From positions 3,162,001 to 3,226,000 of the forward strand of contig NZ_JAJFZM010000001.1 of NCBI RefSeq assembly GCF_020733705.1: 64,000 nucleotides of DNA, in the 5' to 3' direction. This document shows positions 19,198 to 28,000 of this stretch, piece by piece (position 1 is the stretch's first letter; the number at the start of each line of letters is the position of its first letter). The notes beneath the pieces were generated by a model. It was not told the origin of the DNA. It searched no databases and worked only from the letters and a program-made list of their open reading frames with translations. A program made the position numbers and the translations under genes. This DNA comes from Nocardia australiensis. GTDB lineage: Bacteria; Actinomycetota; Actinomycetes; Mycobacteriales; Mycobacteriaceae.

Positions 19198-19650
19198 TTA
19201 CGGGCAGGTCGGATTGGTTCGGCTGGTCCGGGTCGCGATGACCGAGGACGGCCCGGACTTCACCGGTTGGCCATCGGGATCGGTGACGTCGGTGCGGCCG
19301 GAGCTGGTGAACCTGTCCCGGTCTTGGCCGGCCGAGTGGTGCACCGTCACGTAGGCGGCCAACGTGCCGTCCGGGAGGATCACGTCGTGGGTGAGCGCGT
19401 AGGTGAACTGGTTCGGCCCGGTTTCCTGCCAGGTACCGGTACCACTGCCGGTGGCATCGCCGGGGTGGCCGAAGGTCAGGCAGACCTTGCCCGCCTCAGT
19501 GAACTGGAAGGTGGCCTCGTGTGGCGGGTCCTCGCCCGCCGTCACCTGGCCCTGCCAGGTGCCGATCGGCAAGAACTCGATGGGCGTCGCCTGCGCGGGC
19601 ACTGCGGTGGCAGCTAGCACCCCGAGGAGCAGCATTAGTGTTCTGGTCAC
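19198..19650 (-). CDS. Secreted small protein, unknown function
   Basis: 150 residues with a signal peptide: MTRTLMLLLGVLAATAVPAQA with a likely cut after AQA. The mature part is rich in beta-type residues (GTWQGQVTAGED, EATFQFTEAGKVC, FTYALTHDVILPDG), suggesting a small lipocalin- or SRPBCC-like barrel. It has no recognised motif. It lies between the methyltransferase and ACP genes on the same strand, so it may be expressed with the cluster. Sensing or binding the product outside the cell is only a guess. Confidence 0.65.
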   Translation of the reverse strand: MTRTLMLLLGVLAATAVPAQATPIEFLPIGTWQGQVTAGEDPPHEATFQFTEAGKVCLTFGHPGDATGSGTGTWQETGPNQFTYALTHDVILPDGTLAAYVTVHHSAGQDRDRFTSSGRTDVTDPDGQPVKSGPSSVIATRTSRTNPTCP

Positions 19651-19715
19651 GTGGCCGATCTTGGGCGCAGCTGCTCGCGTCGCACTTGAAATCCTCTGAA
19701 GACTGTCTGGGCGAC

Positions 19716-20426
19716 TCAGACGCGGTCGGCCTCCAGTACCCAGATCGGCAGTAGCATCGACCCGTCGTCGTCGAGTTCGGGCCGGAAGCCGCTCTCCGCG
19801 AAGGATGCCAACATGGGCTCGGATGCCACCGCCGCCAGGTTACCGAGACACAGGGTGTTGATCGACCACACCGGCGCACCGAACGTACTGCGCAAACCGT
19901 CCTCATCGATCGCATACGGCGCAAAGGCCCCGCTGAATTCGCTTGTGGCGAAGGTGAACTGGATGAGCCGCGCCCCCGGCCTTGTCACTCGCAACAACGC
20001 GGCGACATGCTGCTGCCGCTGCTCCGGCTCGAGGCAGTGGAACAGCGCGCTGCTGACGACCGTGTCGAACCGGTCTTCATATCCGGCGAGTTCGGTGGCG
20101 TCGGCGACGGCGAACGACACCGTGACTCGTTCGACCACCGCTCGCGCGCGAGCCTGCTCGATGGCCGTCGGCGAGAGATCCAGCCCGGTCACCTGATATC
20201 CGCGATCCGCCAGAAATATGGCGGAATCACCTGGACCGCAACCGATATCGAGCACCTTGCCCCGAATGCGACCGGCACTTTCGAACCTGACCAGTTCGGG
20301 TTGTGGCCGACCGATCTCCCAGGGCAGCCGGTCCATCACGACGTCGCCGGGCATGAGCCTGTGCTCCTGATAGCTCTGTTCGAAATCGACCATCGATGGA
20401 TCGGTCTCCGGATTTGCGTCAGTCAT
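19716..20426 (-). CDS. SAM-dependent methyltransferase
   Basis: 236 residues with motif I VLDIGCGPGDSAIFLA and an acidic GLDLSPTAIEQAR strand. LPWEIGRPQPELVRF before it resembles the Rv0560c-like class that methylates phenolic or quinone compounds in mycobacteria. It lies in the leftward operon between rmlC and the PKS genes. It could O-methylate the aglycone, or the carboxyl group as SnoaC, AknG and DnrC do. The sequence does not decide. Confidence 0.7.
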   Translation of the reverse strand: MTDANPETDPSMVDFEQSYQEHRLMPGDVVMDRLPWEIGRPQPELVRFESAGRIRGKVLDIGCGPGDSAIFLADRGYQVTGLDLSPTAIEQARARAVVERVTVSFAVADATELAGYEDRFDTVVSSALFHCLEPEQRQQHVAALLRVTRPGARLIQFTFATSEFSGAFAPYAIDEDGLRSTFGAPVWSINTLCLGNLAAVASEPMLASFAESGFRPELDDDGSMLLPIWVLEADRV

Positions 20427-20511
20427 CTGATCTCGCCTTTCGCCTCGGGTGGATATTGTTGGGACTGTGGGGTTTCCGCTGGATGGGTGCCATGAAGATT
20501 TCCCCCTGGGT

Positions 20512-21135
20512 TCACGTGCCGTCGATCAGCGAGTGGCGGTGCCCTATACGACGACGGTGCCTCGTACCACGACGGGGAACGGCCAGGTCTCGCAGACGTG
20601 GCGCCGCGGCGTCCTTGGGCGAGCGGAGCAGGTGCAACGACTGTCCGTCGCGGCCGGTGGCAGGCCACGCGATACCGATGTCCGGATCGAGCGCGTCCAC
20701 TTCATGGTCGAATTCGGGGCTGTACTCCAGTGAGCACAGGTAGGTGACGGTCGAGGCGTCCGCCAGCGACAGCAGCGCGTGGCCGAGCCCCTCGGACAGG
20801 AAGACCCAGCGTCGATCCACATCGTCGATAATCACGCTGTCCCACGCGCCGAAGGTCGGTGACCCCGGCCGCAGATCCACGACCACGTCCACGAACGCGC
20901 CGCTCGTGCAGGTCACGTATTTCGCCTGCCCGGGCGGGTCCTCGGTGTAGTGGATGCCGCGCAGCACGCCCGCGCCCGAGGTTGAGGTGTTGATCTGCAG
21001 CAGGTCGAACGGCCGCCCGACCGCCTTCTCGAACTCCGAGGCCTTGAACATCTCGGCGAAGGCGCCGCGCTCGTCGCCGCGCATGGTCGGGGTGAATTCC
21101 CACGCCCCTGGTACCGCCAGCTCCCGAATCCGCAT
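20512..21135 (-). CDS. rmlC: dTDP-4-keto-6-deoxyglucose 3,5-epimerase
   Basis: 207 residues from the ATG at 21135, two bases after the rmlA stop. RmlC cupin motifs are present: RGDERGAFAEMF, GVLRGIHYTEDPPGQAKYV with the catalytic His, DVVVDLRPGSPTFG, and GLGHALLSLADASTVTYLCS. It makes the L-configured 4-keto sugar on the way to L-rhamnose-type sugars. The last 20 residues are unusually arginine-rich. The cluster has a second, shorter epimerase at 52.9 kb, so the two probably serve different sugars. Confidence 0.87.
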   Translation of the reverse strand: MRIRELAVPGAWEFTPTMRGDERGAFAEMFKASEFEKAVGRPFDLLQINTSTSGAGVLRGIHYTEDPPGQAKYVTCTSGAFVDVVVDLRPGSPTFGAWDSVIIDDVDRRWVFLSEGLGHALLSLADASTVTYLCSLEYSPEFDHEVDALDPDIGIAWPATGRDGQSLHLLRSPKDAAAPRLRDLAVPRRGTRHRRRIGHRHSLIDGT

Positions 21136-21137
21136 AT

Positions 21138-22010
21138 TCACCAATCCCGTCCGTGTTCCAGTAGTCCGAGCAGGTACCGGCCGTATCCGGAGCGCACCAG
21201 CGGGTCGGCCAGCCGGCACAGCTGCTCGTCGTCGATGAAGCCCATCCGCCAGGCGACCTCCTCGGGCACGCTGATCTTCAGACCCTGCCGTTCCTCTACG
21301 GTGCGGACATAGTTGGCCGCGTCCAGCAGCGAGTCGAAGGTGCCGGTGTCCAGCCACGCGGTGCCGCGGGCGAGCACATCCACCCGCAGCCGGCCCTGTT
21401 CCAAGTAGGTTCGGTTGATATCGGTGATCTCGTATTCGCCGCGGGCCGAGGGGCGCAGGCCACGCGCGATCTCGACCACGTCGTTGTCATAGAAATACAG
21501 GCCTGGGATGGCGTAGTTGGAGCGTGGCACCTTGGGCTTCTCCTCGATGGAAACGGCCCGGCCGTCGGCGAATTCGATCACGCCGTAGGCGGTCGGATCC
21601 GACACCGGGTACGCGAAGACCGCAGCACCGTCCAGACCATGGAACCGGCCCAGCCGGGTACCCAGCTCCGGACCGTGAAAGATGTTGTCGCCCAAAACTA
21701 ACGCAGCCGAATCGCCACCGATATGATCGGACCCCAGCACGAACGCTCGCGCCAACCCGTCCGGCTCCTGCTGCACCACATAGCCGATGTTCAACCCGTA
21801 CTGCGAGCCGTCACCCAGCAACCGCCGGAACGCTACGGCATCCGCCGGCGTCGTGATCACCAGAATTTCCCGGATGCCGGCCAACATCAATGTCGACAAC
21901 GGGTAGTACACCATCGGCTTGTCGTACACCGGGACCAGCTGTTTGCTCACCCCACGCGTGATCGGATGCAACCGCGAACCGGTTCCGCCCGCCAGGATTA
22001 TGCCCTTCAT
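21138..22010 (-). CDS. rmlA: Glucose-1-phosphate thymidylyltransferase
   Basis: 290 residues from [20 protein letters not shown], the dTTP-binding loop. It also has [29 protein letters not shown] with the metal-binding Asp, [20 protein letters not shown] and [12 protein letters not shown]. It forms dTDP-glucose, the first committed step of all deoxysugars in the cluster. It is 14 bases behind a glycosyltransferase relic, 2 bases before rmlC. No 4,6-dehydratase (rmlB) follows. Confidence 0.92.
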   Translation of the reverse strand: MKGIILAGGTGSRLHPITRGVSKQLVPVYDKPMVYYPLSTLMLAGIREILVITTPADAVAFRRLLGDGSQYGLNIGYVVQQEPDGLARAFVLGSDHIGGDSAALVLGDNIFHGPELGTRLGRFHGLDGAAVFAYPVSDPTAYGVIEFADGRAVSIEEKPKVPRSNYAIPGLYFYDNDVVEIARGLRPSARGEYEITDINRTYLEQGRLRVDVLARGTAWLDTGTFDSLLDAANYVRTVEERQGLKISVPEEVAWRMGFIDDEQLCRLADPLVRSGYGRYLLGLLEHGRDW

Positions 22011-22024
22011 TACCGGCCTTCCGG

Positions 22025-22264
22025 TCAGCTCGGCTGACCGGAAGGCACCCGATCGCCGACCAGTCGTTCCAGTTGCTCGACCACCTCGAACGGTGTCGGC
22101 CGCGCCAGCATGCCGGCACTCAGTTTGCCTGCGGCAGTGCGAAATTCGGTCTCGAGCAGCCGCTGCGCGGCAGCATCGCTGTCGCTGTCGGTGCGGTCGG
22201 CGCCCGGGAGATCCAGCCCCGCTATGTCCCACGTTGCGATCAGGACGCGCATCTTCGTCTCCAT
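22025..22264 (-). pseudogene. Internally deleted glycosyltransferase relic
   Basis: A 79-codon frame (ATG 22264 or 22252). It starts MRVLIATWD, like the N-terminus of EryCIII-type glycosyltransferases, and ends with [20 protein letters not shown] then [15 protein letters not shown]. That end copies the C-terminal helix of the same family; compare the ends of the two intact enzymes at 34.6 and 52.1 kb. About 340 central residues, including both nucleotide-sugar and acceptor sites, are missing. It is the first gene of the leftward rmlA operon, and its frame has stayed open. Confidence 0.65.
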
Positions 22265-22310
22265 CCACAGGGTTCGCCGGCGAGGGTCGTGTGCACAGCG
22301 TCCTGCGGCG

Positions 22311-22328
22311 CGCTCGAATATCGCTCCA
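22311..22328 (-). promoter_or_regulatory. Candidate SARP box for the rmlA operon
   Basis: On the minus strand, TGGAGCG-ATAT-TCGAGCG, two heptamers with an exact 11-bp period and 6 of 7 identical bases. They are about 50 bases upstream of the relic-rmlA-rmlC operon. SARP activators of the ActII-ORF4/DnrI type bind such TCGAGCG direct repeats. A clear -10 box is not visible. Confidence 0.5.
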
Positions 22329-22503
22329 GCGGTGGTCGGCGCGGACCCGGCAGGGTGCACCGAGGGACGCTGGATTCGTGCTCCGGTCGTTCTCGACCCG
22401 CGACGGCGAGCATCGGTGTACAGCAAGCAGAGTGGAGGATGGCTTTGGCGCGTATTCGAGAGCCGCTAGGACGCGGATAGCAGCGCGGGACCGGTGCGTT
22501 CTC

Positions 22504-22527
22504 TCGAACCTCCACCGAAGTTCTAGG
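22504..22527 (+). promoter_or_regulatory. Possible SARP box before the cyclase gene
   Basis: TCGAACC-TCCA-CCGAAGT with an 11-bp period, then TCTAGGG as a possible -10. CCACCGAAGTTC here is identical to a block in the duplicated promoter element at 27.0 and 55.0 kb. The spacing to the -10 is not ideal. Confidence 0.4.
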
Positions 22528-22572
22528 GCCCGCGACCACCCTCGATGATGCATGAATCATCTAGGAGGGCGG

Positions 22573-23352
22573 ATGCGCATCATCGACCTGTCCTCGCCTG
22601 TGGACAGCGAGCAGTACGAACCCGATCCGGTGGAGCACACCGTGCTCACCCCGGCGGCGGGCGCTCGGCACATGAGCGAGGAGATGGCCGAGCACTTCGG
22701 GCTCGGCTTCGACGTGGACGACCTGCCCGACGGCGAGTTCCTCTCGCTGGACCGGCTGAGCCTGACCACGCACACCGGCACACACGTGGACGCCCCGTCG
22801 CACTACGGAACGCGGGCGTCCTACCGGGACGGCGGTCCCCGGCACATCGATGAGATGCCGCTGGACTGGTTCCACCGCCCCGGTTTCGTGCTCGATCTGA
22901 CCGACGCGCCGACCGGCGCCGTCGGCCGGCAGGTGCTGGAGCGGGAGTTCGCGCGGATCGGCCGACTGCCCGAGCCGATGGACATCGTGCTGCTGCACAC
23001 CGGAGCGCAGCGGCACCAGGGCACCCCGAAGTATTTCACCGACTTCGCCGGGCTGGATGGGGCAGCCACGAACTACCTGCTGGACCTGGGGGTGAAGGTG
23101 ATCGGTACAGACGCGTTCAGCCTCGACGCGCCGTTCACCGACATCATCGCCCGGTACCGCGAGACCCGGGACCGGTCGGTGCTGTGGCCCGCGCATTTCG
23201 CGGGCCGCGACCGGGAGTACTGCCAGGTGGAGCGGCTGGCGAACCTGGAACTCCTGCCGTCGCACGGGTTCACGGTCGTGTGCTTCCCGATCAAGGTGGC
23301 GCGGGCGGGGGCGGGTTGGGCCAGAGCCGTGGCGCTGGTGGAGGAGTCGTGA
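22573..23352 (+). CDS. PF04199-type cyclase (later-ring polyketide cyclase)
   Basis: About 259 residues from the ATG at 22573, with GGAGGG in front. It has the kynurenine-formamidase/cyclase metal motif HTGTHVDAPSHYG, then DIVLLHTGAQRH, GVKVIGTDAFSLDAP and LLPSHGFTVVCFPIKV. Members in anthracycline clusters (DpsY/SnoaM type) help close the second and third rings after the aromatase. It is the first gene of a rightward pair and overlaps the acyltransferase gene (GTGA). Assignment to a specific ring closure is inferred. Confidence 0.78.
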   Translation: MRIIDLSSPVDSEQYEPDPVEHTVLTPAAGARHMSEEMAEHFGLGFDVDDLPDGEFLSLDRLSLTTHTGTHVDAPSHYGTRASYRDGGPRHIDEMPLDWFHRPGFVLDLTDAPTGAVGRQVLEREFARIGRLPEPMDIVLLHTGAQRHQGTPKYFTDFAGLDGAATNYLLDLGVKVIGTDAFSLDAPFTDIIARYRETRDRSVLWPAHFAGRDREYCQVERLANLELLPSHGFTVVCFPIKVARAGAGWARAVALVEES

Positions 23353-24488
23353 GCGGGGAAGAGATTCCGCCGCGCCGGATATCCCGGCTGCCGTCGCTGA
23401 CCGGGTTGCGCTGGATCGCCGCGCTGCTGGTGTTCACCACGCACGCCGCGTATCAACCCGGTCTGTTGCCCCCCGGCGCCGCCGCCGAGGGGTTCATGAG
23501 CGTGGTGAAAATGGGCGGCTATATCGGAGTCGGCTTCTTCTTCGTGCTCAGCGGGTTCGTGCTCACTTGGTCGGCGCGCGCGGACGACAGCCCGAAAAGG
23601 TTCTGGCGGCGGCGGTTCTTCAAGATCTACCCGAACCACTTCGTCGCGTTCCTGCTCGCGGTCGGACTGATGTTGCTGACCGGGCGCGAGATCGTCGGCT
23701 GGGTGCAGCAGCTCCTGTTGGTGCACGCCTGGTGGCCGGATCTCGACGTGGCCTTCGGCGTCAACGACGTCAGCTGGTCGCTGGCGGTGGAGGCGCTGTT
23801 CTATCTGTCCTTTCCGCTGCTGATCGTGCTGGTGCGCAAGATTCGTCCGGAGCGGCTGTGGTGGTGGGCGGGCGGGATCATGGCCGCGGTCGTGCTGATG
23901 CCGGTGCTGGCGAAGCTGCTGCCCGCGCAGCCGCAGGTGTGGTGGGAAGCTACGCCGGAGTACGAGTACTGGTTCGTCTACGTGTTCCCGCCGGTGCGCG
24001 CGCTGGACTTCGTGCTGGGCATGGTGATGGCGCGGATCGTCATGGTGGGCAGCTGGCCGCGGGTGCGGGCGCTGTGGGCGGGACTGGCGTTCGCCGCCGG
24101 GTACCTGGCGGCGTCGTTCCTGCCGACTACGTTCGGGATCGTGGCGGCCACCATCGTGCCGCTGGCGTTCCTCATTCCGGCAGCGGCCGCCGCTGACAGC
24201 GACGGCAGGCCCTCGTGGCTCGCCGGCCGTCCGATGGTCTGGCTGGGTGACATCTCGTTCGCGTTCTATTTGCTGCACGAGCTGGTCCTATACAACATGT
24301 ACCGGCTCTACGGCACCGAGTTCCAGCCGACCCTCGCGCAATCGATCGGGCTGTGGGCGCTGGGGCTCGGCGGGACGGTGCTGTTGGCGTGGGGGATGCA
24401 CCGGCTCGTGGAGCTTCCGACGCAGCGCCGGTTCTCCAATCCGCGCAAGCGAATCACGCCGCGGAAGCTGAGATCGGGGCCCTCCTGA
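23349..24488 (+). CDS. Membrane O-acyltransferase (acyltransferase 3 family)
   Basis: 379 residues from a GTG overlapping the cyclase stop. It has about ten membrane segments, LTGLRWIAALLVFTTHAAYQ with the catalytic His, FFVLSGFVLTW, RRRFFKIYP and SWSLAVEALFYLSFP. Family members O-acylate sugars of antibiotics, for example macrolide mycarose 4-O-acyltransferases. Here it probably adds an acyl group to a sugar or to the aglycone at the membrane, perhaps also helping self-protection or export. The acceptor is unknown. Confidence 0.8.
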   Translation: MSGEEIPPRRISRLPSLTGLRWIAALLVFTTHAAYQPGLLPPGAAAEGFMSVVKMGGYIGVGFFFVLSGFVLTWSARADDSPKRFWRRRFFKIYPNHFVAFLLAVGLMLLTGREIVGWVQQLLLVHAWWPDLDVAFGVNDVSWSLAVEALFYLSFPLLIVLVRKIRPERLWWWAGGIMAAVVLMPVLAKLLPAQPQVWWEATPEYEYWFVYVFPPVRALDFVLGMVMARIVMVGSWPRVRALWAGLAFAAGYLAASFLPTTFGIVAATIVPLAFLIPAAAAADSDGRPSWLAGRPMVWLGDISFAFYLLHELVLYNMYRLYGTEFQPTLAQSIGLWALGLGGTVLLAWGMHRLVELPTQRRFSNPRKRITPRKLRSGPS

Positions 24489-24702
24489 CCGGCTGCTGAA
24501 AGTTTCTATGTGCGAACGCCCCCTGAGCTTGGCTACAGTGTTCGATATAACGGCCAAGATCCCTCCGGGGACGTATTCGCTTTCATATCAAGGACATTGG
24601 AGAACTGTGCAGATTCTCGTCGCTCGAGTGAGATCGTGGACGACGCTGTCCACCATCCCCACTCGGGCAACGAACCGCGGTACGGGAGCGGGCCGACGCG
24701 GT

Positions 24703-25557
24703 TCAGCGCAGCCGGGCCACCGCACCGGCCAGCACTGCCGGGCGGGTGGTGCGGGTGAGGATCGGGCGGGTGGTGCGGGTGAGGATATGGGCGTCGTCGT
24801 CGACGCCGAGGATCGCCGCGTGGAGTTCCTGCAGGCCGCGTTCCGGGTCGAGCCCCAGTTCGTTGACCAGGGTGGCACGCAAGCGGTGGAACACCTCCAA
24901 GGCCTGTGCACGCCGCCCGCTCAGGTGGAGCGCGCGCATGTACTGCGCGTGCAGCCGCTCGTTGAGGGGGTATTCCGCGCACAGCGCGGCGAGCCGGGAC
25001 AGGACTTCCCGATAGCGACCCAGGCGAAGTTCGCCGTCGAGCATGTACTCGATGGTGACGAGCCTCGACTCGGACAGTTGGAGTGCCTTGGACTCCAGTA
25101 CCCGTCCCGCGGCGATGTCCACCAGGGCAGGTCCCCGCCACGTGCGCAGTGCGGCGTCCAGGTCGGCGATGCCGTCTTCGTCGTTTCCGTTGGCCAGCGC
25201 GGCTAATCCGGAATCGACCAGGGCCTCGTAGCGATGCATGTCGAGCGCATCCGGTTCAACGTGTAGCAGGTACCCGCCGGGGCGGGTGATCAGGATCTTC
25301 TTGGCGACCTCCGTTGCGGACAAGCCGGTTACCCCGACGAAGTACTTGCGCAGGTTGAGCACGTAGGTCTGGAGCGTTGTGAGCCCGCTCGCTGGTGGCA
25401 GTTCATCCCACAGATCGGTGATCAGAGCCGACACCGGTACCACCTGATCCGAGTGGACCAGCAGCATCGCCAATACGGTCCGAAGTTTCGGAGCGCTGGG
25501 GACGTTCGACTTCCCTTGATGCTCTACCGCAAGTGGACCGAGCACGCCAAATTCCAT
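24703..25557 (-). CDS. SARP-family pathway activator (AfsR/DnrI type)
   Basis: 284 residues from the ATG at 25557, with GGGGGA in front. Residues 1-95 form the winged DNA-binding domain (LRTVLAMLLVHSDQVVPVSALI, LWDELPPASGLTTLQTYVLNLR). Residues 96-255 are the bacterial transcriptional-activation (BTA) domain (GLAALANG, LRLGRYREVLSRLAAL, YMRALHLSGRRAQALEVF). It has no ATPase domain, so it is a small SARP. It is expected to activate the cluster by binding TCGAG-type direct repeats next to the -35 region. Such repeats occur before several cluster genes. Its C-terminus carries a perfect 24-bp tandem duplication. Confidence 0.9.
   Translation of the reverse strand: MEFGVLGPLAVEHQGKSNVPSAPKLRTVLAMLLVHSDQVVPVSALITDLWDELPPASGLTTLQTYVLNLRKYFVGVTGLSATEVAKKILITRPGGYLLHVEPDALDMHRYEALVDSGLAALANGNDEDGIADLDAALRTWRGPALVDIAAGRVLESKALQLSESRLVTIEYMLDGELRLGRYREVLSRLAALCAEYPLNERLHAQYMRALHLSGRRAQALEVFHRLRATLVNELGLDPERGLQELHAAILGVDDDAHILTRTTRPILTRTTRPAVLAGAVARLR
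24739..24786. repeat. Perfect 24-bp tandem duplication inside the SARP gene
   Basis: Two exact adjacent copies, 24739-24762 and 24763-24786. The duplication is in frame and doubles the peptide ILTRTTRP at the C-terminus of the SARP activator, after the BTA domain. Confidence 0.9.
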
Positions 25558-26054
25558 ACTTCCCCCTAAACGGCGGCACCCGCTCTTGGCGGTGTTCAGC
25601 CTTGAGAAAATGGGGACGGTGATCCCCATGGATCTTCGAGTCTCCCTGGACCAATAGCCTGGTCGGTACGTTTCGACGCTATACCGATTTGCCCGGATTC
25701 GTCAACGAAATGTGTTGATGTCGAGCTGGCCTGTGCCCGTTGGTATTTGGGCCTTGACTGACCGGCAACGTCAGGGCAAGTTGGGGGCTGCACCGCGAAA
25801 GTTGAAGTGTTTTGTCCATGATTGGCCAGCGGTCGTCGAAACAGGTTGCGGTACAGTCAAATAGAGCCGCCGAATTGCAAGGTCGCACCGAAAATCTTTA
25901 GCCCCAGCAAATTCCAGGTGTGTCGTATGTTCGCACTGCGGCTCGGGGCGTGCCCGGTCGAAGATAGGTCGAGGATCGATCGAAGTATGGCAGGAGCTGG
26001 GGCGCGCCGGGATTCTATATGCGCGACTGCCCATCGTCGGGATAGCTTGGGGAC
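25558..26054. other. Divergent intergenic region with regulatory repeats
   Basis: 497 bases between the leftward SARP gene and the rightward NmrA-like gene. GC content is lower than in the neighbouring genes. I see no coding frame with normal codon use. The right part carries three 11-bp-spaced TCGA repeats, listed separately. The rest probably holds the SARP promoter. Confidence 0.6.
25958..25986 (+). promoter_or_regulatory. Triple 11-bp direct repeat, candidate SARP box
   Basis: TCGAAGA, TCGAGGA and TCGAAGT start at 25958, 25969 and 25980, exactly 11 bp apart, about 70 bases before the NmrA-like gene. This is the geometry described for ActII-ORF4 and DnrI sites. The -10 box is not obvious. 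Confidence 0.65.
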
Positions 26055-26855
26055 ATGAAGATTCTCGTTACTGGTGCCACCGGAAACATCGGCCGGAAGG
26101 TCGTGAACCACCTCGTGGATCTGGGGGCGGATGATATTCGCGCACTATCGAACCACCCGGAACGCACCGCGTTCCCGCCCGAGGTCGAGGTGGTCAAGGG
26201 CTATCTGAAACGGCCGTCCTCGCTACCCGCCGCCTTCGAAGGCGTCGACCGGATGTATCTCGCACCGTCTGTCGAAACCGTCACCGAGGTAGTCGATTTG
26301 GCGCATCAGGCGGGGATTCCACACGTCGTCGCTCTGTCCGGCGACGAGAACACCAACTGGCATCCCATCGCGCAGGCGGTCGAAAAGTCGGGTGTCGGCT
26401 GGACTCACCTGTGGACGGGTGAATTCATGGAGAACGCCACCGACTGGGCGGAGCAGATTCGCGCGACAGGCGAAGTACGCGAACCGTATCCGGATTCCGG
26501 GAACGCCCCCATCGCCATGGACGATATCGCTCGGGTCGCCGCGACGATCCTGGTCGGCGACGGGCACCTCGGCAAGACCTACAACCTCACCGGTCCCAAA
26601 ACCATCACCAGGGCACAGCGTCTCCAGTACATCGCCGAGGCGATCGGCCGCGATCTGAACTTCGTGACGGTGCCACCCGAGGAGCTCATCGCGCTGCTCG
26701 AGCCTGCGATGGGCGACTACGCGGGTTACTTCGTCAATGGCCTCGCCACCAGGGTCGACAACCCGCAGATCGCCACCGGCACCGTGGCCGACCTCACCGG
26801 CCATGCCACTACCTTCAGCGCCTGGGCCGCCGAGAACGCCGACCTGTTCCGCTGA
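26055..26855 (+). CDS. NmrA-like NAD(P)-binding protein (atypical SDR)
   Basis: 266 residues beginning MKILVTGATGNIGRKVVNHL, the dinucleotide motif. It continues with VVALSGDENTNW and an HLWTGEFMENATDW substrate region. It belongs to the NmrA/HSCARG group of atypical SDRs that lack the Tyr-Lys pair in the usual place. Some act as reductases or as redox sensors. The SARP-type repeat before it suggests co-regulation with the cluster and a reductive tailoring step, which I cannot name. Confidence 0.75.
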   Translation: MKILVTGATGNIGRKVVNHLVDLGADDIRALSNHPERTAFPPEVEVVKGYLKRPSSLPAAFEGVDRMYLAPSVETVTEVVDLAHQAGIPHVVALSGDENTNWHPIAQAVEKSGVGWTHLWTGEFMENATDWAEQIRATGEVREPYPDSGNAPIAMDDIARVAATILVGDGHLGKTYNLTGPKTITRAQRLQYIAEAIGRDLNFVTVPPEELIALLEPAMGDYAGYFVNGLATRVDNPQIATGTVADLTGHATTFSAWAAENADLFR

Positions 26856-26977
26856 GCCGAGCAGTCGGCGCGCGGTGCCCGAGGGTGCGGTCCAGGGCCG
26901 AGATCTGTTGTGCGAGTGAGCTGATCAGATCTGGCCGCACCCTTGCGCAGCGGTGCGCGAGCACGCGCAGCAGGGCT

Positions 26978-27043
26978 CCCACCGAAGTTCGAGCGTACTT
27001 CGAACCGACCCTCTAGCCAGGTGCGCCATGGTGGATCCGGGCC
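26978..27043 (+). promoter_or_regulatory. Duplicated SARP-type promoter element, copy 1
   Basis: Contains TCGAGCG (26989) and TCGAACC (27000), 11 bp apart, then TAGCCA (27014-27019) as a -10 box seven bases on. 59 of 66 bases match the minus-strand element at 54987-55052. Transcription would begin near 27026, about 70 bases before the RdmC-like gene. Confidence 0.7.
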
Positions 27044-27095
27044 ACACGACGACTTCAGCTGAGTCGGGTCCCACCAGAAAGGAAGCGTGAATCCC

Positions 27096-27995
27096 ATGGC
27101 AGAACGCGTTGTCTCCACAGCTGATCTCCATCTGTGGACCGAGGATTTCGGCGACCCCGGCGACCCCCCGCTCCTGCTGCTCGGCGCGCATAGCTCGCGG
27201 GGCTGGCCCGACGAGTTCGTGGCGGAACTCGTAGCGCAGGGCCTGCACGTCATCCGGTACGACCACCGGGACACCGGGCGGACGGTTTCGCTGGACGCCG
27301 AGCAGAAGCCGTACACCTTTTATGAACTCGCCGCCGACGCGATGGCGGTGCTGGACGGCTGGGGCATCGAACGGGTCCACCTGGTCTGTTTCGCGCTGGG
27401 CGCGGCGACCGGGCAGCTCATCGCCATCGACTATCCGGACCGGCTCCGCAGCCTGACCATGACCGGCGCGGCCGCGCTGACCGTGGACTTCTTCACCAGC
27501 TGCGACTGTGCCTACAGCGGAAAGCCGACCCCGAGCGGGTTGCCCGCGCCACGCCGTGAGGTGCTCGACCTGATCATGCAATCGCCGATACTCGACGACG
27601 TCGACGCCGAGCTGGACCGGCGGGTCGCGTTGGCCCGGGCGATGTCGGGCACCGCGCTGCCGTTCGACCCGGCCGAGTTCCGGCGCTGGGAGGAGCGGGA
27701 GATCGCGCACTCGGGCATCGCGGGACGGAACGCGCCGAATATCGACGAGAGCGCCGACATCACCGGCCGCGGCGGCGAATTGGCGAACGTCGCCACGCCT
27801 ACGCTGGTGATCCAGGGCCCGCTGGACCCGGTCCACCAGCCGCCGCACAGCGCGTTCCTCGCCGAGTCGATCCCGGGCGCCCGGCTACTCGAACTTCCCG
27901 GCCTCGGCCACAGCTTCCCGACCGCCGTCCATTCCGCACTGGCCGCCGCGATCGTCGAGCACGTCCGGCGCGCTGAATCCGTCACCGCCGCCTGA
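27096..27995 (+). CDS. RdmC-like alpha/beta hydrolase lacking the nucleophilic serine
   Basis: 299 residues from the ATG at 27096, preceded by AAAGGAAG. It follows RdmC (aclacinomycin methylesterase) along its length: DLHLWTEDFGDPGDPPLLLL, GWPDEFVAELVAQGLHVIRY, DHRDTGRT, LAADAMAVLDGWG, a late LVIQGPLDP and GLGHSFP. The nucleophile elbow reads CFALGA with Ala100 (codon 27393-27395) where RdmC has Ser in GLSMGA. The Asp and His of the triad remain. It is unlikely to be an ordinary esterase. It may have another role such as decarboxylation, water-mediated chemistry or binding. Confidence 0.8.
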   Translation: MAERVVSTADLHLWTEDFGDPGDPPLLLLGAHSSRGWPDEFVAELVAQGLHVIRYDHRDTGRTVSLDAEQKPYTFYELAADAMAVLDGWGIERVHLVCFALGAATGQLIAIDYPDRLRSLTMTGAAALTVDFFTSCDCAYSGKPTPSGLPAPRREVLDLIMQSPILDDVDAELDRRVALARAMSGTALPFDPAEFRRWEEREIAHSGIAGRNAPNIDESADITGRGGELANVATPTLVIQGPLDPVHQPPHSAFLAESIPGARLLELPGLGHSFPTAVHSALAAAIVEHVRRAESVTAA

Positions 27996-28000
27996 TCGCC

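Larger units (their letters stand above)
22265..22572. other. Divergent promoter region
   Basis: 308 bases between the leftward relic-rmlA operon and the rightward cyclase gene. No further gene is seen. It contains two 11-bp-spaced TCGA-type repeats, one facing each way, listed separately. Confidence 0.6.
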
